Assembly: GCA_035762005.1 (NCBI GenBank)
Contig: DASTQA010000087.1
Location: 1 to 64,000, forward strand
Origin: JAIBJN01 sp035762005
Lineage (GTDB): Bacteria > Actinomycetota > Thermoleophilia > Gaiellales > Gaiellaceae
Length of the DNA: 64,000 nt
Reading direction: 5' to 3'
A program made the position numbers and the translations under genes. The notes under the pieces are model-generated. The model did not search any database, was not told where the DNA came from, and saw only the letters and a list, made by a program, of their open reading frames with translations. Below are positions 32,902 to 41,536 of this stretch, piece after piece (position 1 is the stretch's first letter; each line of letters starts with the position of its first letter).

Positions 32902-34569
32902 CTAGAAGAGCCCGACCGTCCGGCCGCTCTCGTCGATGTCGACGTCGAAGGCCGCCGGCTTCACGCCGAGGCCCGGCATCGTCTGCATGTCGCCGAGGAG
33001 CGGCACGAGCCAGCCGGCGCCCGTGTAGGCGCGGATGTCGCGCACGGTGACGGTGAACCCCGTCGGCGCGCCCAGGAGCCCGGGGTCGTGCGAGAGGGAG
33101 AGGTGGGTCTTCGCCATGCAGACGGGCAGCCTGTCGAAGCCCTGCTCGGTGAAGACGCGGATCTTCTCCTGCGCCGGGGGGAGGAAGACGACGCCGTCGG
33201 CGCCGTAGACGCGCCTGCAGATGGCCTCCACCTTCGCCTCGATCGGCGCGTCGAGCGGGTAGACGAAGTCGAACTCGCTCGGCTGCTCGGCGGCGTCGAC
33301 GACCGCCTCGGCGAGCGCCGCCGCGCCCTCCCCGCCCCGCTCGAAGGCCTCGTTCAGCTCCGCGGCGTGGGCGCCGTACTCGAGCGCCAGGCGCCGAAGG
33401 GTCCCGACCTCGTCGTCCGTGTCGCCCGGGAAGCGGTTGACCGCGACGACGGCCTTCAGCCCGAACTGCCGCACGATGCCGAGGTGGCGCTTGAGGTTCG
33501 CCGCGCCGCGCTCGATCGCCTCGACGCCCCCGTCGGGGTCGCCGCCGTGGTGCTTGAGCGCCCGCGCCGTCGCGACGAGCACGACGGCGCTCGGGGAGAG
33601 GCCGCCGATGCGGCAGACGATGTCGAGGAACTTCTCCATGCCCATGTCCGAGCCGAAGCCGCTCTCCGTGACGACGAAGTCGCCGAGCTTGAGCGCGACG
33701 AGGTCGGCGACGAGCGAGTTGTTCCCGTGCGCGATGTTGGCGAAGGGCCCGCAGTGGACGAAGGCCGCCTGGCCCTCGAGGGTCTGCACGAGGTTCGGCT
33801 TGATGGCGTCCTTCAGCAGCACGGTCATGGAGCCGGCCGCCTGCAGCTGCTCGGCCGTCACCGGCTCGCCCTCCCACGTGTAGGCGACCGTGATCGCGCC
33901 GAGCCGGCGGCGGAGGTCCTGGAGGTCGCGCGCGACCGCGAGGATGGCCATCACCTCGGAGGCCGCCGTGATGTCGAAGCCCGTCTCGCGTGGGTAGCCG
34001 TTCGTCCGCCCGCCGAGACCGACGACGATCTGACGGAGCGCGCGGTCGTTGATGTCGACGCAGCGCCGCCAGCTCACGGTCAGCGGATCGATGCCGAGCG
34101 CGTTCCCGTGGAGGAGGTGCGCCTCGAGCATGGCCGCCAGGAGGTTGTTCGCCGCCGTGATCGCGTGGATGTCGCCGGTGAAGTGGAGGTTCAGGTCCTC
34201 CATCGGGACGACCTGGGCGTAGCCCCCGCCCGCGGCGCCGCCCTTGATCCCGAACACGGGCCCGAGCGAGGCCTCGCGCAGGCAGAGCGCGACCTGGCGA
34301 CCGATGTGCCCGAGGCCCTGCGTGAGCGAGACGGAGGTCGTCGTCTTGCCCTCGCCGGCCTTCGTGGGCGTGATGGCCGTGACGCAGACGAGCTTGCCGT
34401 CCGGGCGATCGGACAGCCGCTCGACGACCGAGAGGTCGACCTTCGCCTTGTACGACCCGTAGAGGTCGTACTCGTCGGGCTCGAGGCCGAGCCCGTCGGC
34501 GATCTCGGCGATCGGCCGGAGCGTCGCCTCCTGCGCGATCTCCAGGCTGCTCGGCATCTGCGTCGCCAT
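32902..34569 (-). CDS. fhs: Formate-tetrahydrofolate ligase
   Basis: A 555-residue formyl-THF synthetase, which interconverts formate plus THF and formyl-THF with ATP. The P-loop-like ITPTKAGEGKTTTSVSL, GIKGGAAGGGYAQV, NLHFTGDIHAITAANNL and ESGFGSDMGMEKF are textbook. Length is normal. ATG at 34569 follows a GGAGG site. In this cluster it probably runs towards formate, gaining ATP during methylamine oxidation. Confidence 0.96.
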   Translation of the reverse strand: MATQMPSSLEIAQEATLRPIAEIADGLGLEPDEYDLYGSYKAKVDLSVVERLSDRPDGKLVCVTAITPTKAGEGKTTTSVSLTQGLGHIGRQVALCLREASLGPVFGIKGGAAGGGYAQVVPMEDLNLHFTGDIHAITAANNLLAAMLEAHLLHGNALGIDPLTVSWRRCVDINDRALRQIVVGLGGRTNGYPRETGFDITAASEVMAILAVARDLQDLRRRLGAITVAYTWEGEPVTAEQLQAAGSMTVLLKDAIKPNLVQTLEGQAAFVHCGPFANIAHGNNSLVADLVALKLGDFVVTESGFGSDMGMEKFLDIVCRIGGLSPSAVVLVATARALKHHGGDPDGGVEAIERGAANLKRHLGIVRQFGLKAVVAVNRFPGDTDDEVGTLRRLALEYGAHAAELNEAFERGGEGAAALAEAVVDAAEQPSEFDFVYPLDAPIEAKVEAICRRVYGADGVVFLPPAQEKIRVFTEQGFDRLPVCMAKTHLSLSHDPGLLGAPTGFTVTVRDIRAYTGAGWLVPLLGDMQTMPGLGVKPAAFDVDIDESGRTVGLF

Positions 34570-34589
34570 GTCCCTCCTCCGTCGGTGGA

Positions 34590-35804
34590 TCAGTGTGAGA
34601 CGGCCGCCGCCGCCAGCTCGGACACGAGCGTGTCCGTCGCGAACCGCTCGAGCGCGAACGGCGCGATGAGCCGCGGAGTCTCGCCGGTGGCGACGAGCTC
34701 CGCAAGCGTCGTGCCCACGATCGGGGCGGCCTTGAAGCCGTACGTGCCCCACCCCGTGGAGACGAGGAAGCCCTCGAGCTCGGTCTTCCCCAGGATGGGG
34801 CTGTAGTCGGGCGAGAGGTCGCAAAGCCCGGTCCACTGGCGCAGCACCTTCACGCGCTCGAGCTGCGGGAAGAGCTCGAGGGCGTGGCGTGCGGAGTACT
34901 CGAGGAACGAGAACGTCCCCTTCGAGCTGTACGTCGTGTACGGCTCGATCTCCGCGCCGATGAGGAACTCGCCCCGGTCGGTCTGCGAGATGTAGACGTG
35001 CATCTGCGACGAGACGATGATGACGTCGAGGAACGGCTTCACCGGCTCGGTCACGAAGGCCTGGAGGATGTGGGTCGTGATCGGGAGCGGCACGCCGGCG
35101 AGGTCGGCGACGAGGGTCGACCACCCGGCGGTGGCGCTCACGACGGTGTCCGTCTGCACGCGACCGCGGGTCGTCTCGACGGCGGTCACGCGCCCGTTCG
35201 AGCGCTCGATCCCCGTCACCTCGGTGTAGGGGTGGATCTCCACGCCCTGCCGGTCGGCGCCGCGCGCGTAGCCCCAGACGACCGCGTCGTGGCGGATGAT
35301 TCCCCCCGGCGGGTGGTAGAGCGCGCCCATGACCGGCCAGGTGACGTCCTGCGAGAGGTCCATCTCCGGGCAGAGCCTCGCGATCTCGTCCGGGCCGATG
35401 ACGCGCGAGTCGATGCCGAGGAGCTGATTCACCTCGGCGCGCTCGGTCGCCGTGATGATCCCGCGGTCGGAGTGCGCGAGCGTCAGGTGGCCCTGCTGGG
35501 AGAAGAGGAGGTTGAAGTCGAGGTCGGCGCCGAGCCCCTCGTAGAGCTTCACGCTCCGCCGGTAGAACTCGGCCCCCTCGGGCGTGCGGTAGTTCGCGCG
35601 GATGATCGTCGTGTTGCGCCCCGCGGCGCCCGAGCCGATGTAGCTCTTCTCGAGAATCGCGACGTCGGTGATGCCGTGGTTCTTGGCCAGGTAGTAGGCG
35701 GTGGCGAGGCCGTGGGAGCCGCCGCCGACGATGACGACGTCGTAGCGGTCCTTGAGCGCGGCGCGGGGGCGCCACATGCGGCGGACCCGGAAGACGTCCT
35801 TCAC
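34590..35804 (-). CDS. mgdA: N-methylglutamate dehydrogenase / sarcosine oxidase beta-like subunit
   Basis: A 404-residue DAO-family flavoprotein of the SoxB type. The dinucleotide motif is VVIVGGGSHGLATAYYLAKNHG. GGIIRHDAVVWGYARG carries the histidine that holds covalent FMN in heterotetrameric sarcosine oxidase. LCDLSPDYSPILGKTELEGF and STGWGTYGFKAAP close the FAD fold. GTG at 35804 overlaps the gamma-subunit stop (GTGA). With GMAS and MgsABC genes nearby, N-methylglutamate is the likelier substrate; sarcosine remains possible. Confidence 0.85.
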   Translation of the reverse strand: MKDVFRVRRMWRPRAALKDRYDVVIVGGGSHGLATAYYLAKNHGITDVAILEKSYIGSGAAGRNTTIIRANYRTPEGAEFYRRSVKLYEGLGADLDFNLLFSQQGHLTLAHSDRGIITATERAEVNQLLGIDSRVIGPDEIARLCPEMDLSQDVTWPVMGALYHPPGGIIRHDAVVWGYARGADRQGVEIHPYTEVTGIERSNGRVTAVETTRGRVQTDTVVSATAGWSTLVADLAGVPLPITTHILQAFVTEPVKPFLDVIIVSSQMHVYISQTDRGEFLIGAEIEPYTTYSSKGTFSFLEYSARHALELFPQLERVKVLRQWTGLCDLSPDYSPILGKTELEGFLVSTGWGTYGFKAAPIVGTTLAELVATGETPRLIAPFALERFATDTLVSELAAAAVSH

Positions 35805-36298
35805 GCCGCCTCGACTCCCGCGAGGGCGTCGAGGACGACCTCGGCGACGTAGTGCCCGTACTCCTGCGGGACGAAGACGCGGAAGGCCCCGGCGTCGTCG
35901 TGCAGGACGAGCGCCCGCACGTGGGCGAGCGGGCCCACCGCGGGGAGCCCGTCGAGGTCGAGGTCGGTGACCCGCCGCAGGGCGGCCTCGTTGCGCAGGC
36001 GGAGCCCCGCCCAGCCGGCCGAGACGTCGACGACGAGCCGCCGGGCGTCCGCGAGGCGCTCGCGCAAGGCGCCGGCGTCCTCGAACGTGCAGAGGACGAG
36101 GGCCCGCTCCGGCGTCAGGCGAACGACCTCGGCGCCGGGCGCCTCGAGCCCGTCGAGGTCGCCGCGGACGTCGAGGACGCCGGTGCGCGAGACGTCCTCG
36201 ATCCCGTCGGGCGCACGTGCGAGGGCCCGCTCGAGCGGCGAGCGCCAGAGCGCCTCGGGCGAGGCGAGAGCGGGGCTGAGGAAGTCGAGGTGGCTCAT
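35801..36298 (-). CDS. mgdD: N-methylglutamate dehydrogenase / sarcosine oxidase gamma-like subunit
   Basis: A 165-residue SoxG-like protein. Features are LTPERALVLCTFEDAGAL, VVDVSAGWAGLRLRN and HDDAGAFRVFVPQEYGHYV, the family's C-terminal pattern. ATG at 36298 lacks a strong ribosome site and is abutted by repeat copy A. The stop overlaps the beta-subunit start (GTGA). Gamma subunits in this family help assemble the complex and bind no cofactor. Confidence 0.82.
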   Translation of the reverse strand: MSHLDFLSPALASPEALWRSPLERALARAPDGIEDVSRTGVLDVRGDLDGLEAPGAEVVRLTPERALVLCTFEDAGALRERLADARRLVVDVSAGWAGLRLRNEAALRRVTDLDLDGLPAVGPLAHVRALVLHDDAGAFRVFVPQEYGHYVAEVVLDALAGVEAA

Positions 36299-36385
36299 GT
36301 CGACACCGTCTCGGCACGGTTTGCGTACCACGCGCGCGTTCTTGCGCGGTACGCTCGAAAGCGGGTGGTGGGCCGGGGTGCCCCG
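36299..36385 (-). repeat. Intergenic repeat, copy A, upstream of the gamma subunit
   Basis: Copy A of the three-copy element. Minus-strand order: GGGGCACCCCGGCCCACC, CCACCCGCTTTCGAGCGT, a hairpin (TACCGCGC ... GCGCGCGTGGTA), then the short dyad ACCGT-gccgag-ACGGT just before the start codon. Its 25-base core (36360-36384) is identical to copy C. The end of the element touches the ATG of the gamma-subunit gene. Confidence 0.78.
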
Positions 36386-36413
36386 AAGGAGAAGGGGTGG
36401 CGTGCGGAGGCCG

Positions 36414-39011
36414 TCACGTCCGGAGCCGCTCCCCGTCCGGGTCGAAGAACGGGCGCAGGCGCACGCGGGCTTTCTCCACCCGCCCGTCGACCTTGATCGC
36501 GATCTCCGCGTCCTCCTCGGCGAGCGCCGGCGGCACCCAGCCCATGCCGATCGCCTTGCCGAGGTGCTCGCTCCAGCGCGCGCTCGTCACGCGGCCGCCG
36601 GGCCGGCCGTCGACGACGATCTGGCCGCCCTCGGGCGGCACGACGCCGTTCGCCATCTCGAAGCCGACGAGCTGCTCGCGGAACCCGCGCTCGAGCACCC
36701 GCTCGAGCGACCACTTGCCGACGAAGTCGTCCTTGTCCATCTTCGCGATCCAGGGCATCGAGGCCTCGAAGACGTTCGACTCCGAGTCGGTGTCCTGGCC
36801 GACGAGGATGTGCATCTTCTCGAGGCGCAGGATCCGCTGCGGCTCGAGCCCGAACGGGCGGACGCCGAGGTCGGCCCCCTGCTCGAGGATCGCGTCCCAG
36901 ACGTGCTCGCCGAACGGGCTCGGGAAGTGGATCTCGTAGCCGAGCTCCCCGACGAAGCCGATGCGGAGGACGAGGCTCGGGGCCCCGGCGACGTGGGCGT
37001 GCTTCGCGTCGAGGTACGTGAACGCGTCGTTGCCGACGTCGAGGTCCGTCAGGCGCGTCATGAGCTCGCGGGCGTTGGGCCCGGCGACGTTCACGGCCGC
37101 GAGGGCGCCGGTGACGTCGACGACGCGAACGTCGAGGCCCCAGACGGCGTTCCACCACTCGAACCACTCGACGACGGCGCCGGCGCCCGTGGACGTCGTC
37201 GTCACGTAGTAGTCCTCCTCGGCGAGACGCGCGATCGTGCCGTCGTCCATGATCCGGCCGGCGTCGCTTCCGAGCACGCCGTAGCGGATGCGGCCGGTCT
37301 TCATGTCCCCGAAGCGGTTGGGGTAGAGGCGCTCGAGGAACGCGGCCGCGTCGGGGCCGCTGACGAGGAGCTTCCCGAGCGTCGAGACGTCGATGGCGCC
37401 GAGCGCCTCGTGGACGTTGCGCGCCTCGCCTCCCGGGTCGCCGTACGAGTGCGGGCGCCGCCAGGTGCCCGTCCACATCATCGTCGCCCCGAGCTCCTTG
37501 TGGCGATGGTGGATGGCGGTCCGCTGCGCGGGCTCGTGGGGGCGCCCGGCGAGGAGGCCGAGCTCGACGGGCTGCCACGGGGGCCGAGCCGTCGTCGTGC
37601 CGATGGACGCCTCGTCGGTCTCGTTCTCGCGCGCGAAGAGGCGGATGGAGGGCAGGTGGCAGAGCTTCCCCTGGCAGGGGCCCATCGTGACGGTCGTGTA
37701 CCGCTTGGCCAGCTCGATCGAGTCGAAGCCCTCCGCGATCGCGCGCTTGACGTCCTTGTCTGTCACGTCCTCGCAGATGCAGACGAAGCACTTGCCCGCC
37801 TTCGCGGCGCCGTCGTACGTGGCCGCCGGGACGGCCGCCTCGCCGACGTCGCCGGCGGCCGCGCCCACGGCCTCGACGCCGTCCGGGAGGTCGGTCGGGA
37901 CGAAGATGCCCCGCCGGTCGTCGTAGGCCACCCGCGCGCCGCCGTGGGCGAGGAGCGCGTAGGCGGGCTGACGCCCGCCGGAGACGACCAGCAGGTCGCA
38001 GGGGAGCTTGCGGTCGTCGATCGCGACCGAGTCGAGCCGGCCGCCGCGGCCCTTGGCGGCGATCTGCCGCACGCGCGCCGCCCGCAGGTCGACGACCTCC
38101 ACGACCTCCGTGCCGGCGCGTTCGAGGAACGGCAGCGTCTCGAGGCCGCGCTCGTCGGCCGAGACGACGACGGCGCGCGAGCCCGGCTTCAGCGACCAGC
38201 GGCCGACGAGCTGCCGGACCGCGTTCGGGAGGACGACGCCCACGAGGTCGTTGCCCGGGAACACGAGCGGCTGCTCGATGCCGCCGGCGGCGACGACGAC
38301 CCGCCGGGCGCGGTAGCGGTAGAGGACCGCGCCGGCGTCGACGGGGACGAGGCCGCCCTCGTAGACGCCGATCGCCGTGCCGCGCACGGTCTCGACGCCG
38401 GCCACCGCCGGCGGGTCGTCCAGGCCCCCGTCGACGAGCACGACGCTTCCGCCGGCCGCGGCGGCGTCCCGCGCGGTCTCGACGCCGGCCTCGCTCGCGC
38501 CGACGACGAGGACGTCGGCCCGCCGGTGCTCGACGTCGTAGCGCTGGGTCCGCCCGCGATGCTCGTCGACCTTGCCCAGCCCGGCGACGCTCCGCAGGAA
38601 CTTCTCGTAGAGCGGCCAGGCGCGCCGGGGGCGGATCATCGTCCGGTAGTAGAACCCGACCGGGGTGAACGGCCCGCCGAGCTTGTCCGTGACCGCGAGG
38701 AGGTCGTGGTCGAGCGAGCCCCAGACGTTCTGCGCCTCGACCTCCATGCCCTCGCGGAGCGGCGTGACGCACGTGCGGACGTTCGGCACGCCGTCGACCC
38801 GCATCATGCAGTTCGGGCAGGTGCCCGAGCAGCAGAGGAGGCCCCGCGGGCGGTGGTACTTGAAGCTCCGGGAGAAGACACGCTGGCCCTCGCCGAAGAG
38901 CGCCGAGCCGACCGTGTCGCCCTCCAAGCCCCGCGCGGCGGCGCCGTGGAGCGTGAAGCCGAGCTCGCGCCCGCGGTCGATGCGCTCTCCGGCCTGCGGC
39001 GGGAGCCTCAT
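36414..39011 (-). CDS. mgdC: N-methylglutamate dehydrogenase / sarcosine oxidase alpha-like subunit with extra Fe-S motifs
   Basis: An 865-residue SoxA-like protein. The N-terminal ferredoxin-like domain (about residues 20-100) has CCSGTCPNCMMRVDG ... RTC, a [2Fe-2S] pattern. Next is an NAD/FAD Rossmann domain (ADVLVVGASEAGVETARDAA), then a BFD-like domain with CFVCICEDVT ... GPCQGKLC, and a C-terminal GcvT-like folate domain (about 480-865) ending RVRLRPFFDPDG. Classical sarcosine oxidase alpha lacks these cysteines, so electrons may leave through Fe-S centres rather than to O2. The GcvT domain would trap the methyl carbon as methylene-THF. ATG at 39011 overlaps the delta subunit (ATGA). Confidence 0.85.
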   Translation of the reverse strand: MRLPPQAGERIDRGRELGFTLHGAAARGLEGDTVGSALFGEGQRVFSRSFKYHRPRGLLCCSGTCPNCMMRVDGVPNVRTCVTPLREGMEVEAQNVWGSLDHDLLAVTDKLGGPFTPVGFYYRTMIRPRRAWPLYEKFLRSVAGLGKVDEHRGRTQRYDVEHRRADVLVVGASEAGVETARDAAAAGGSVVLVDGGLDDPPAVAGVETVRGTAIGVYEGGLVPVDAGAVLYRYRARRVVVAAGGIEQPLVFPGNDLVGVVLPNAVRQLVGRWSLKPGSRAVVVSADERGLETLPFLERAGTEVVEVVDLRAARVRQIAAKGRGGRLDSVAIDDRKLPCDLLVVSGGRQPAYALLAHGGARVAYDDRRGIFVPTDLPDGVEAVGAAAGDVGEAAVPAATYDGAAKAGKCFVCICEDVTDKDVKRAIAEGFDSIELAKRYTTVTMGPCQGKLCHLPSIRLFARENETDEASIGTTTARPPWQPVELGLLAGRPHEPAQRTAIHHRHKELGATMMWTGTWRRPHSYGDPGGEARNVHEALGAIDVSTLGKLLVSGPDAAAFLERLYPNRFGDMKTGRIRYGVLGSDAGRIMDDGTIARLAEEDYYVTTTSTGAGAVVEWFEWWNAVWGLDVRVVDVTGALAAVNVAGPNARELMTRLTDLDVGNDAFTYLDAKHAHVAGAPSLVLRIGFVGELGYEIHFPSPFGEHVWDAILEQGADLGVRPFGLEPQRILRLEKMHILVGQDTDSESNVFEASMPWIAKMDKDDFVGKWSLERVLERGFREQLVGFEMANGVVPPEGGQIVVDGRPGGRVTSARWSEHLGKAIGMGWVPPALAEEDAEIAIKVDGRVEKARVRLRPFFDPDGERLRT

Positions 39012-39313
39012 GCGGCCGGCGTGTCCGGGGCGGGAGGGACAGCAGGGGCGGGCTCCCCGGAGGGGCCGGGCACGGAGGTCCGGAGGACCTCGTTCGTCCG
39101 CGTGTCGCGCTCGGCGGTGAACCAGGCCTCGCACCCGAGACGGTGACACCACCACTCGCGCTGTACGCCGGCGACGTTGCGCTTGAGGTAGAGGTACGAC
39201 GTCAGCTCGCGGAGCGAGGGCGAGGTCTTGGGCCGGACGGTCACCTCGCCGGCGCACGTGAACTCGTCCACCGGTCGCGCGCCGCAGTGCGGGCAGGGGA
39301 GGAGGAACGACAT
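39008..39313 (-). CDS. mgdB: N-methylglutamate dehydrogenase / sarcosine oxidase delta-like subunit
   Basis: A 101-residue SoxD-like protein. CPHCGARPVDEFTCAGEV and WWCHRLGCEAWFTAERDTRTNEV carry the C-x2-C and H-x4-C zinc ligands of the family. The Pro/Ala-rich tail is variable. ATG at 39313 shares a base with the GntR stop, and the stop overlaps the alpha subunit start (ATGA). The operon order is delta-alpha-gamma-beta, differing from the usual soxBDAG. Confidence 0.85.
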   Translation of the reverse strand: MSFLLPCPHCGARPVDEFTCAGEVTVRPKTSPSLRELTSYLYLKRNVAGVQREWWCHRLGCEAWFTAERDTRTNEVLRTSVPGPSGEPAPAVPPAPDTPAA

Positions 39314-40008
39314 CAGTCCCGCCCCTCGGCGACCTCGGAGGCGTCGAGCATGCGCCGCAGCTGCTCCAGCACCCAGGCGAGCGCGTCGCGGGTCGCGGTC
39401 TCGGCGGCCTCGCCGTCGTGCGAGCGGCAGGCCTCGAGGAGCGTGTCGGGCCCGCGCCGCAGGGCGGCGAAGGCCTCGGGGTCCCGGCAGAGGAAGAGGA
39501 CGTAGCGCTCGACGCGGATCCGCTGGTCCTCGAGCGTGCGCAGGAGCCGTGGCCGCTCGGCGCAGCGGTAGCAGGCGTCGCGGAGCGACCAGAAGGAGGC
39601 GAGGTACGCGTCGAGGTCCCCGCCCCGGAAGGCTCGCTCCATCTCGCCTCGCGCCGCCGTCATCTCCGCGAGCGCCTCGGCCGTGCAGCGCTCCGCGCCG
39701 TGACGGGCGAGAAAGGTCTCGAGCCCGAGCCGGAGCGCCTGGATCTCCTCGAGCTCCTCGACCGAGAGCGGCGCGACGAGCGAGCCCCGGCGCGGCCGGC
39801 TGACGACGAGGCCCTCGCTCTCGAGGCGCCGCAGCGCGTGACGGACCGGCGTCAGGCTCACCTGGAACCGGCCGGCGAGCTCCTCGAGCCGCAGCCGGGC
39901 GCCGGGCGCGAGCTCGAGCTGCCCGATCTCGCGGCGCAAGGCGCGGTAGACGGCGTCTTCGACGGAGGGGACGGCGAGCGGAGTCGGGACGGGCGGCGCG
40001 GCGGACAC
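39313..40008 (-). CDS. GntR-family (FadR/FCD) transcriptional regulator
   Basis: A 231-residue regulator. The winged helix is at about residues 20-85, with RLRLEELAGRFQVSLTPVRHALRRLESEGLV split across helix and wing. A helical FCD effector domain follows with LSVEELEEIQALRLGLETF. GTG at 40008, preceded by AAAGG, is chosen because the palindrome TTTGATCAAA and a -35-like TTGACA lie just upstream; a longer reading frame would translate through them. The gene leads the mgd operon and overlaps its first gene by one base, so it probably controls the dehydrogenase genes. Confidence 0.85.
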   Translation of the reverse strand: MSAAPPVPTPLAVPSVEDAVYRALRREIGQLELAPGARLRLEELAGRFQVSLTPVRHALRRLESEGLVVSRPRRGSLVAPLSVEELEEIQALRLGLETFLARHGAERCTAEALAEMTAARGEMERAFRGGDLDAYLASFWSLRDACYRCAERPRLLRTLEDQRIRVERYVLFLCRDPEAFAALRRGPDTLLEACRSHDGEAAETATRDALAWVLEQLRRMLDASEVAEGRD

Positions 40009-40016
40009 TCTTGACC

Positions 40017-40050
40017 TTTGATCAAACATGACCGGTAGCGCAGGTGTCAA
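40017..40050 (-). promoter_or_regulatory. Promoter and palindromic operator of the GntR-mgd operon
   Basis: On the minus strand TTGACA (40050-40045) is a perfect -35 box. The -10 region is less clear (TGTTTG or GTTTGA at suitable spacing). The perfect 10-base dyad TTTGATCAAA (40017-40026) overlaps the expected transcription start, a typical GntR autoregulatory position. Confidence 0.55.
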
Positions 40051-40100
40051 GTCGGTCCTCCGCGGGCCGGGCACCGAGACGACGACGGCCGTCGCCCCCG

Positions 40101-40180
40101 GGGCCACCCCGTGCCTCCACCCGCTTCGAGCGTAACCCCGAGAAGCGCGCCCGTGGCGCGCGGACCGTGCCGGAAGCGTG
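40101..40180 (+). repeat. Intergenic repeat, copy B, opposite orientation
   Basis: Copy B of the element, on the plus strand and therefore inverted relative to copies A and C. It reads GGGCCACCCCGTGCC, then CCACCCGCTTCGAGCGTAA, a hairpin with arms GCGCGCC and GGCGCGC on the minus strand, then ACCGTGCCG. By eye it is about 75% identical to copy A over 80 bases. It lies between the GntR promoter and the mgsC stop. Confidence 0.7.
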
Positions 40181-40201
40181 CCGCTTCGTCCCGCGACCGC
40201 G

Positions 40202-41536
40202 CTAGTCGGACGAGTCTGCTCCGGGAACCCAGCTCGTCCCGGCGAGCGGCACGCGGGCCATCGCCGCCGCCTCGACCGTCAGCGCGACGAGGTCCTCGGG
40301 CTCGAGGTTGTGGACGTGCGACTTGCCGCAGGCGCGGGCGAGCGTCTGCGTCTCGAGCGTCAGTACGCGCAGGTAGTTCGCGATCCGTCGCCCGCCGAGC
40401 ACCGGGTCGAAGCGCGCGGCGAGCTCGTCGTCCTGCGTCGAGATCCCCACCGGGTCGCGGCCCGCCTGCCAATCGTCGTAGTAGCCGGCCGCGCTCCCGA
40501 TCTTCGCGTACTCCTCCTCGTAGTCGGGGCTGTTGTCGCCCATGGCGATGAGCGCCGCCGTGCCGATCGAGACGGCGTCCGCCCCGAGGGCGAGCGCCTT
40601 GGCGACGTCGGCGCCCGTCCGGATCCCGCCCGAGACGACGAGCTGGACCTTCCGGTGCATGTCGAGCTCCTGGAGGGCGTCGACAGCGAGGCGCACGGCG
40701 GGGAGCGTGGGGATGCCGACGTGCTCGATGAAGACGTCCTGCGTCGCCGCCGTGCCGCCCTGCATCCCGTCGACGACGATGGCGTCGGCACCCGCCTTCA
40801 CGGCGAGCTGGACGTCGTAGTACGTCCGCGTCGCCCCGACCTTCACGAACACGGGCTTCTCCCAGTCGGTGATCTCGCGGAGCTCGCCGATCTTGATCTC
40901 GAGGTCGTCCGGCCCGGTCCAGTCGGGATGGCGCGAGGCGCTCCGCTGGTCGATGCCCTTCGGGAGGTTCCGCATCTCGGCGACCCGGTCGGAGATCTTG
41001 TGGCCGAGGAGCATCCCGCCGCCGCCCGGCTTCGCGCCTTGGCCGACGACGACCTCGACCGCGTCCGCGCGGCGCAGGTCGTCGGGGCTCATGCCGTAGC
41101 GGGAGGGGAGGAGCTGGTAGACGAGGATCCTCGAGTGCTCCCGCTCCTCGGGCGTCATGCCGCCGTCGCCCGTCGTCGTCGAGGTCCCGACCTCGGTCGC
41201 CCCGCGGCCGAGCGCCTCCTTCGCCGGCGCCGAGAGGGCGCCGAAGCTCATCCCGGCGATCGTGATCGGGATCTTCAGCTCGAGCGGCGTCCGCGCGAAG
41301 CGCGTCCCGAGCGTGACGGTCGTGTCGCAGCGCTCGCGGTAGCCCTCGAGCGGGTAGCGCGAGACGCTCGCGCCGAGGAAGAGGAGGTCGTCGAAGTGCG
41401 GGACGTACCGCTTGGCCCCGAAGCCGCGGATGTCATAGATCCCCTCGCGGGCGGCGCGCTGGATCTCGGCGATGACCGTGTGGTCGTAGAGGTAGGACTC
41501 GCGCAGGCCCCAGCGGCTGCCGTTCCGGCCGCCCAT
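40202..41536 (-). CDS. mgsC: N-methylglutamate synthase large subunit (glutamate-synthase domain 2, GlxD-like)
   Basis: A 444-residue FMN TIM-barrel protein of the glutamate synthase central domain. Features: ITIAGMSFGALSAPAKEALG, GQGAKPGGGGMLLGHKI, DAIVVDGMQGGTAATQDV and SGGIRTGADVAKALALGADAVSIGT. The GltB [3Fe-4S] cysteine motif is absent; the region reads YDDWQAGRDPVGISTQD. This may be normal for the GlxD branch. It would join the ammonia-like methylamine, released from gamma-glutamylmethylamide, to 2-oxoglutarate. Its start overlaps the mgsB stop (TGATG). Confidence 0.88.
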   Translation of the reverse strand: MGGRNGSRWGLRESYLYDHTVIAEIQRAAREGIYDIRGFGAKRYVPHFDDLLFLGASVSRYPLEGYRERCDTTVTLGTRFARTPLELKIPITIAGMSFGALSAPAKEALGRGATEVGTSTTTGDGGMTPEEREHSRILVYQLLPSRYGMSPDDLRRADAVEVVVGQGAKPGGGGMLLGHKISDRVAEMRNLPKGIDQRSASRHPDWTGPDDLEIKIGELREITDWEKPVFVKVGATRTYYDVQLAVKAGADAIVVDGMQGGTAATQDVFIEHVGIPTLPAVRLAVDALQELDMHRKVQLVVSGGIRTGADVAKALALGADAVSIGTAALIAMGDNSPDYEEEYAKIGSAAGYYDDWQAGRDPVGISTQDDELAARFDPVLGGRRIANYLRVLTLETQTLARACGKSHVHNLEPEDLVALTVEAAAMARVPLAGTSWVPGADSSD

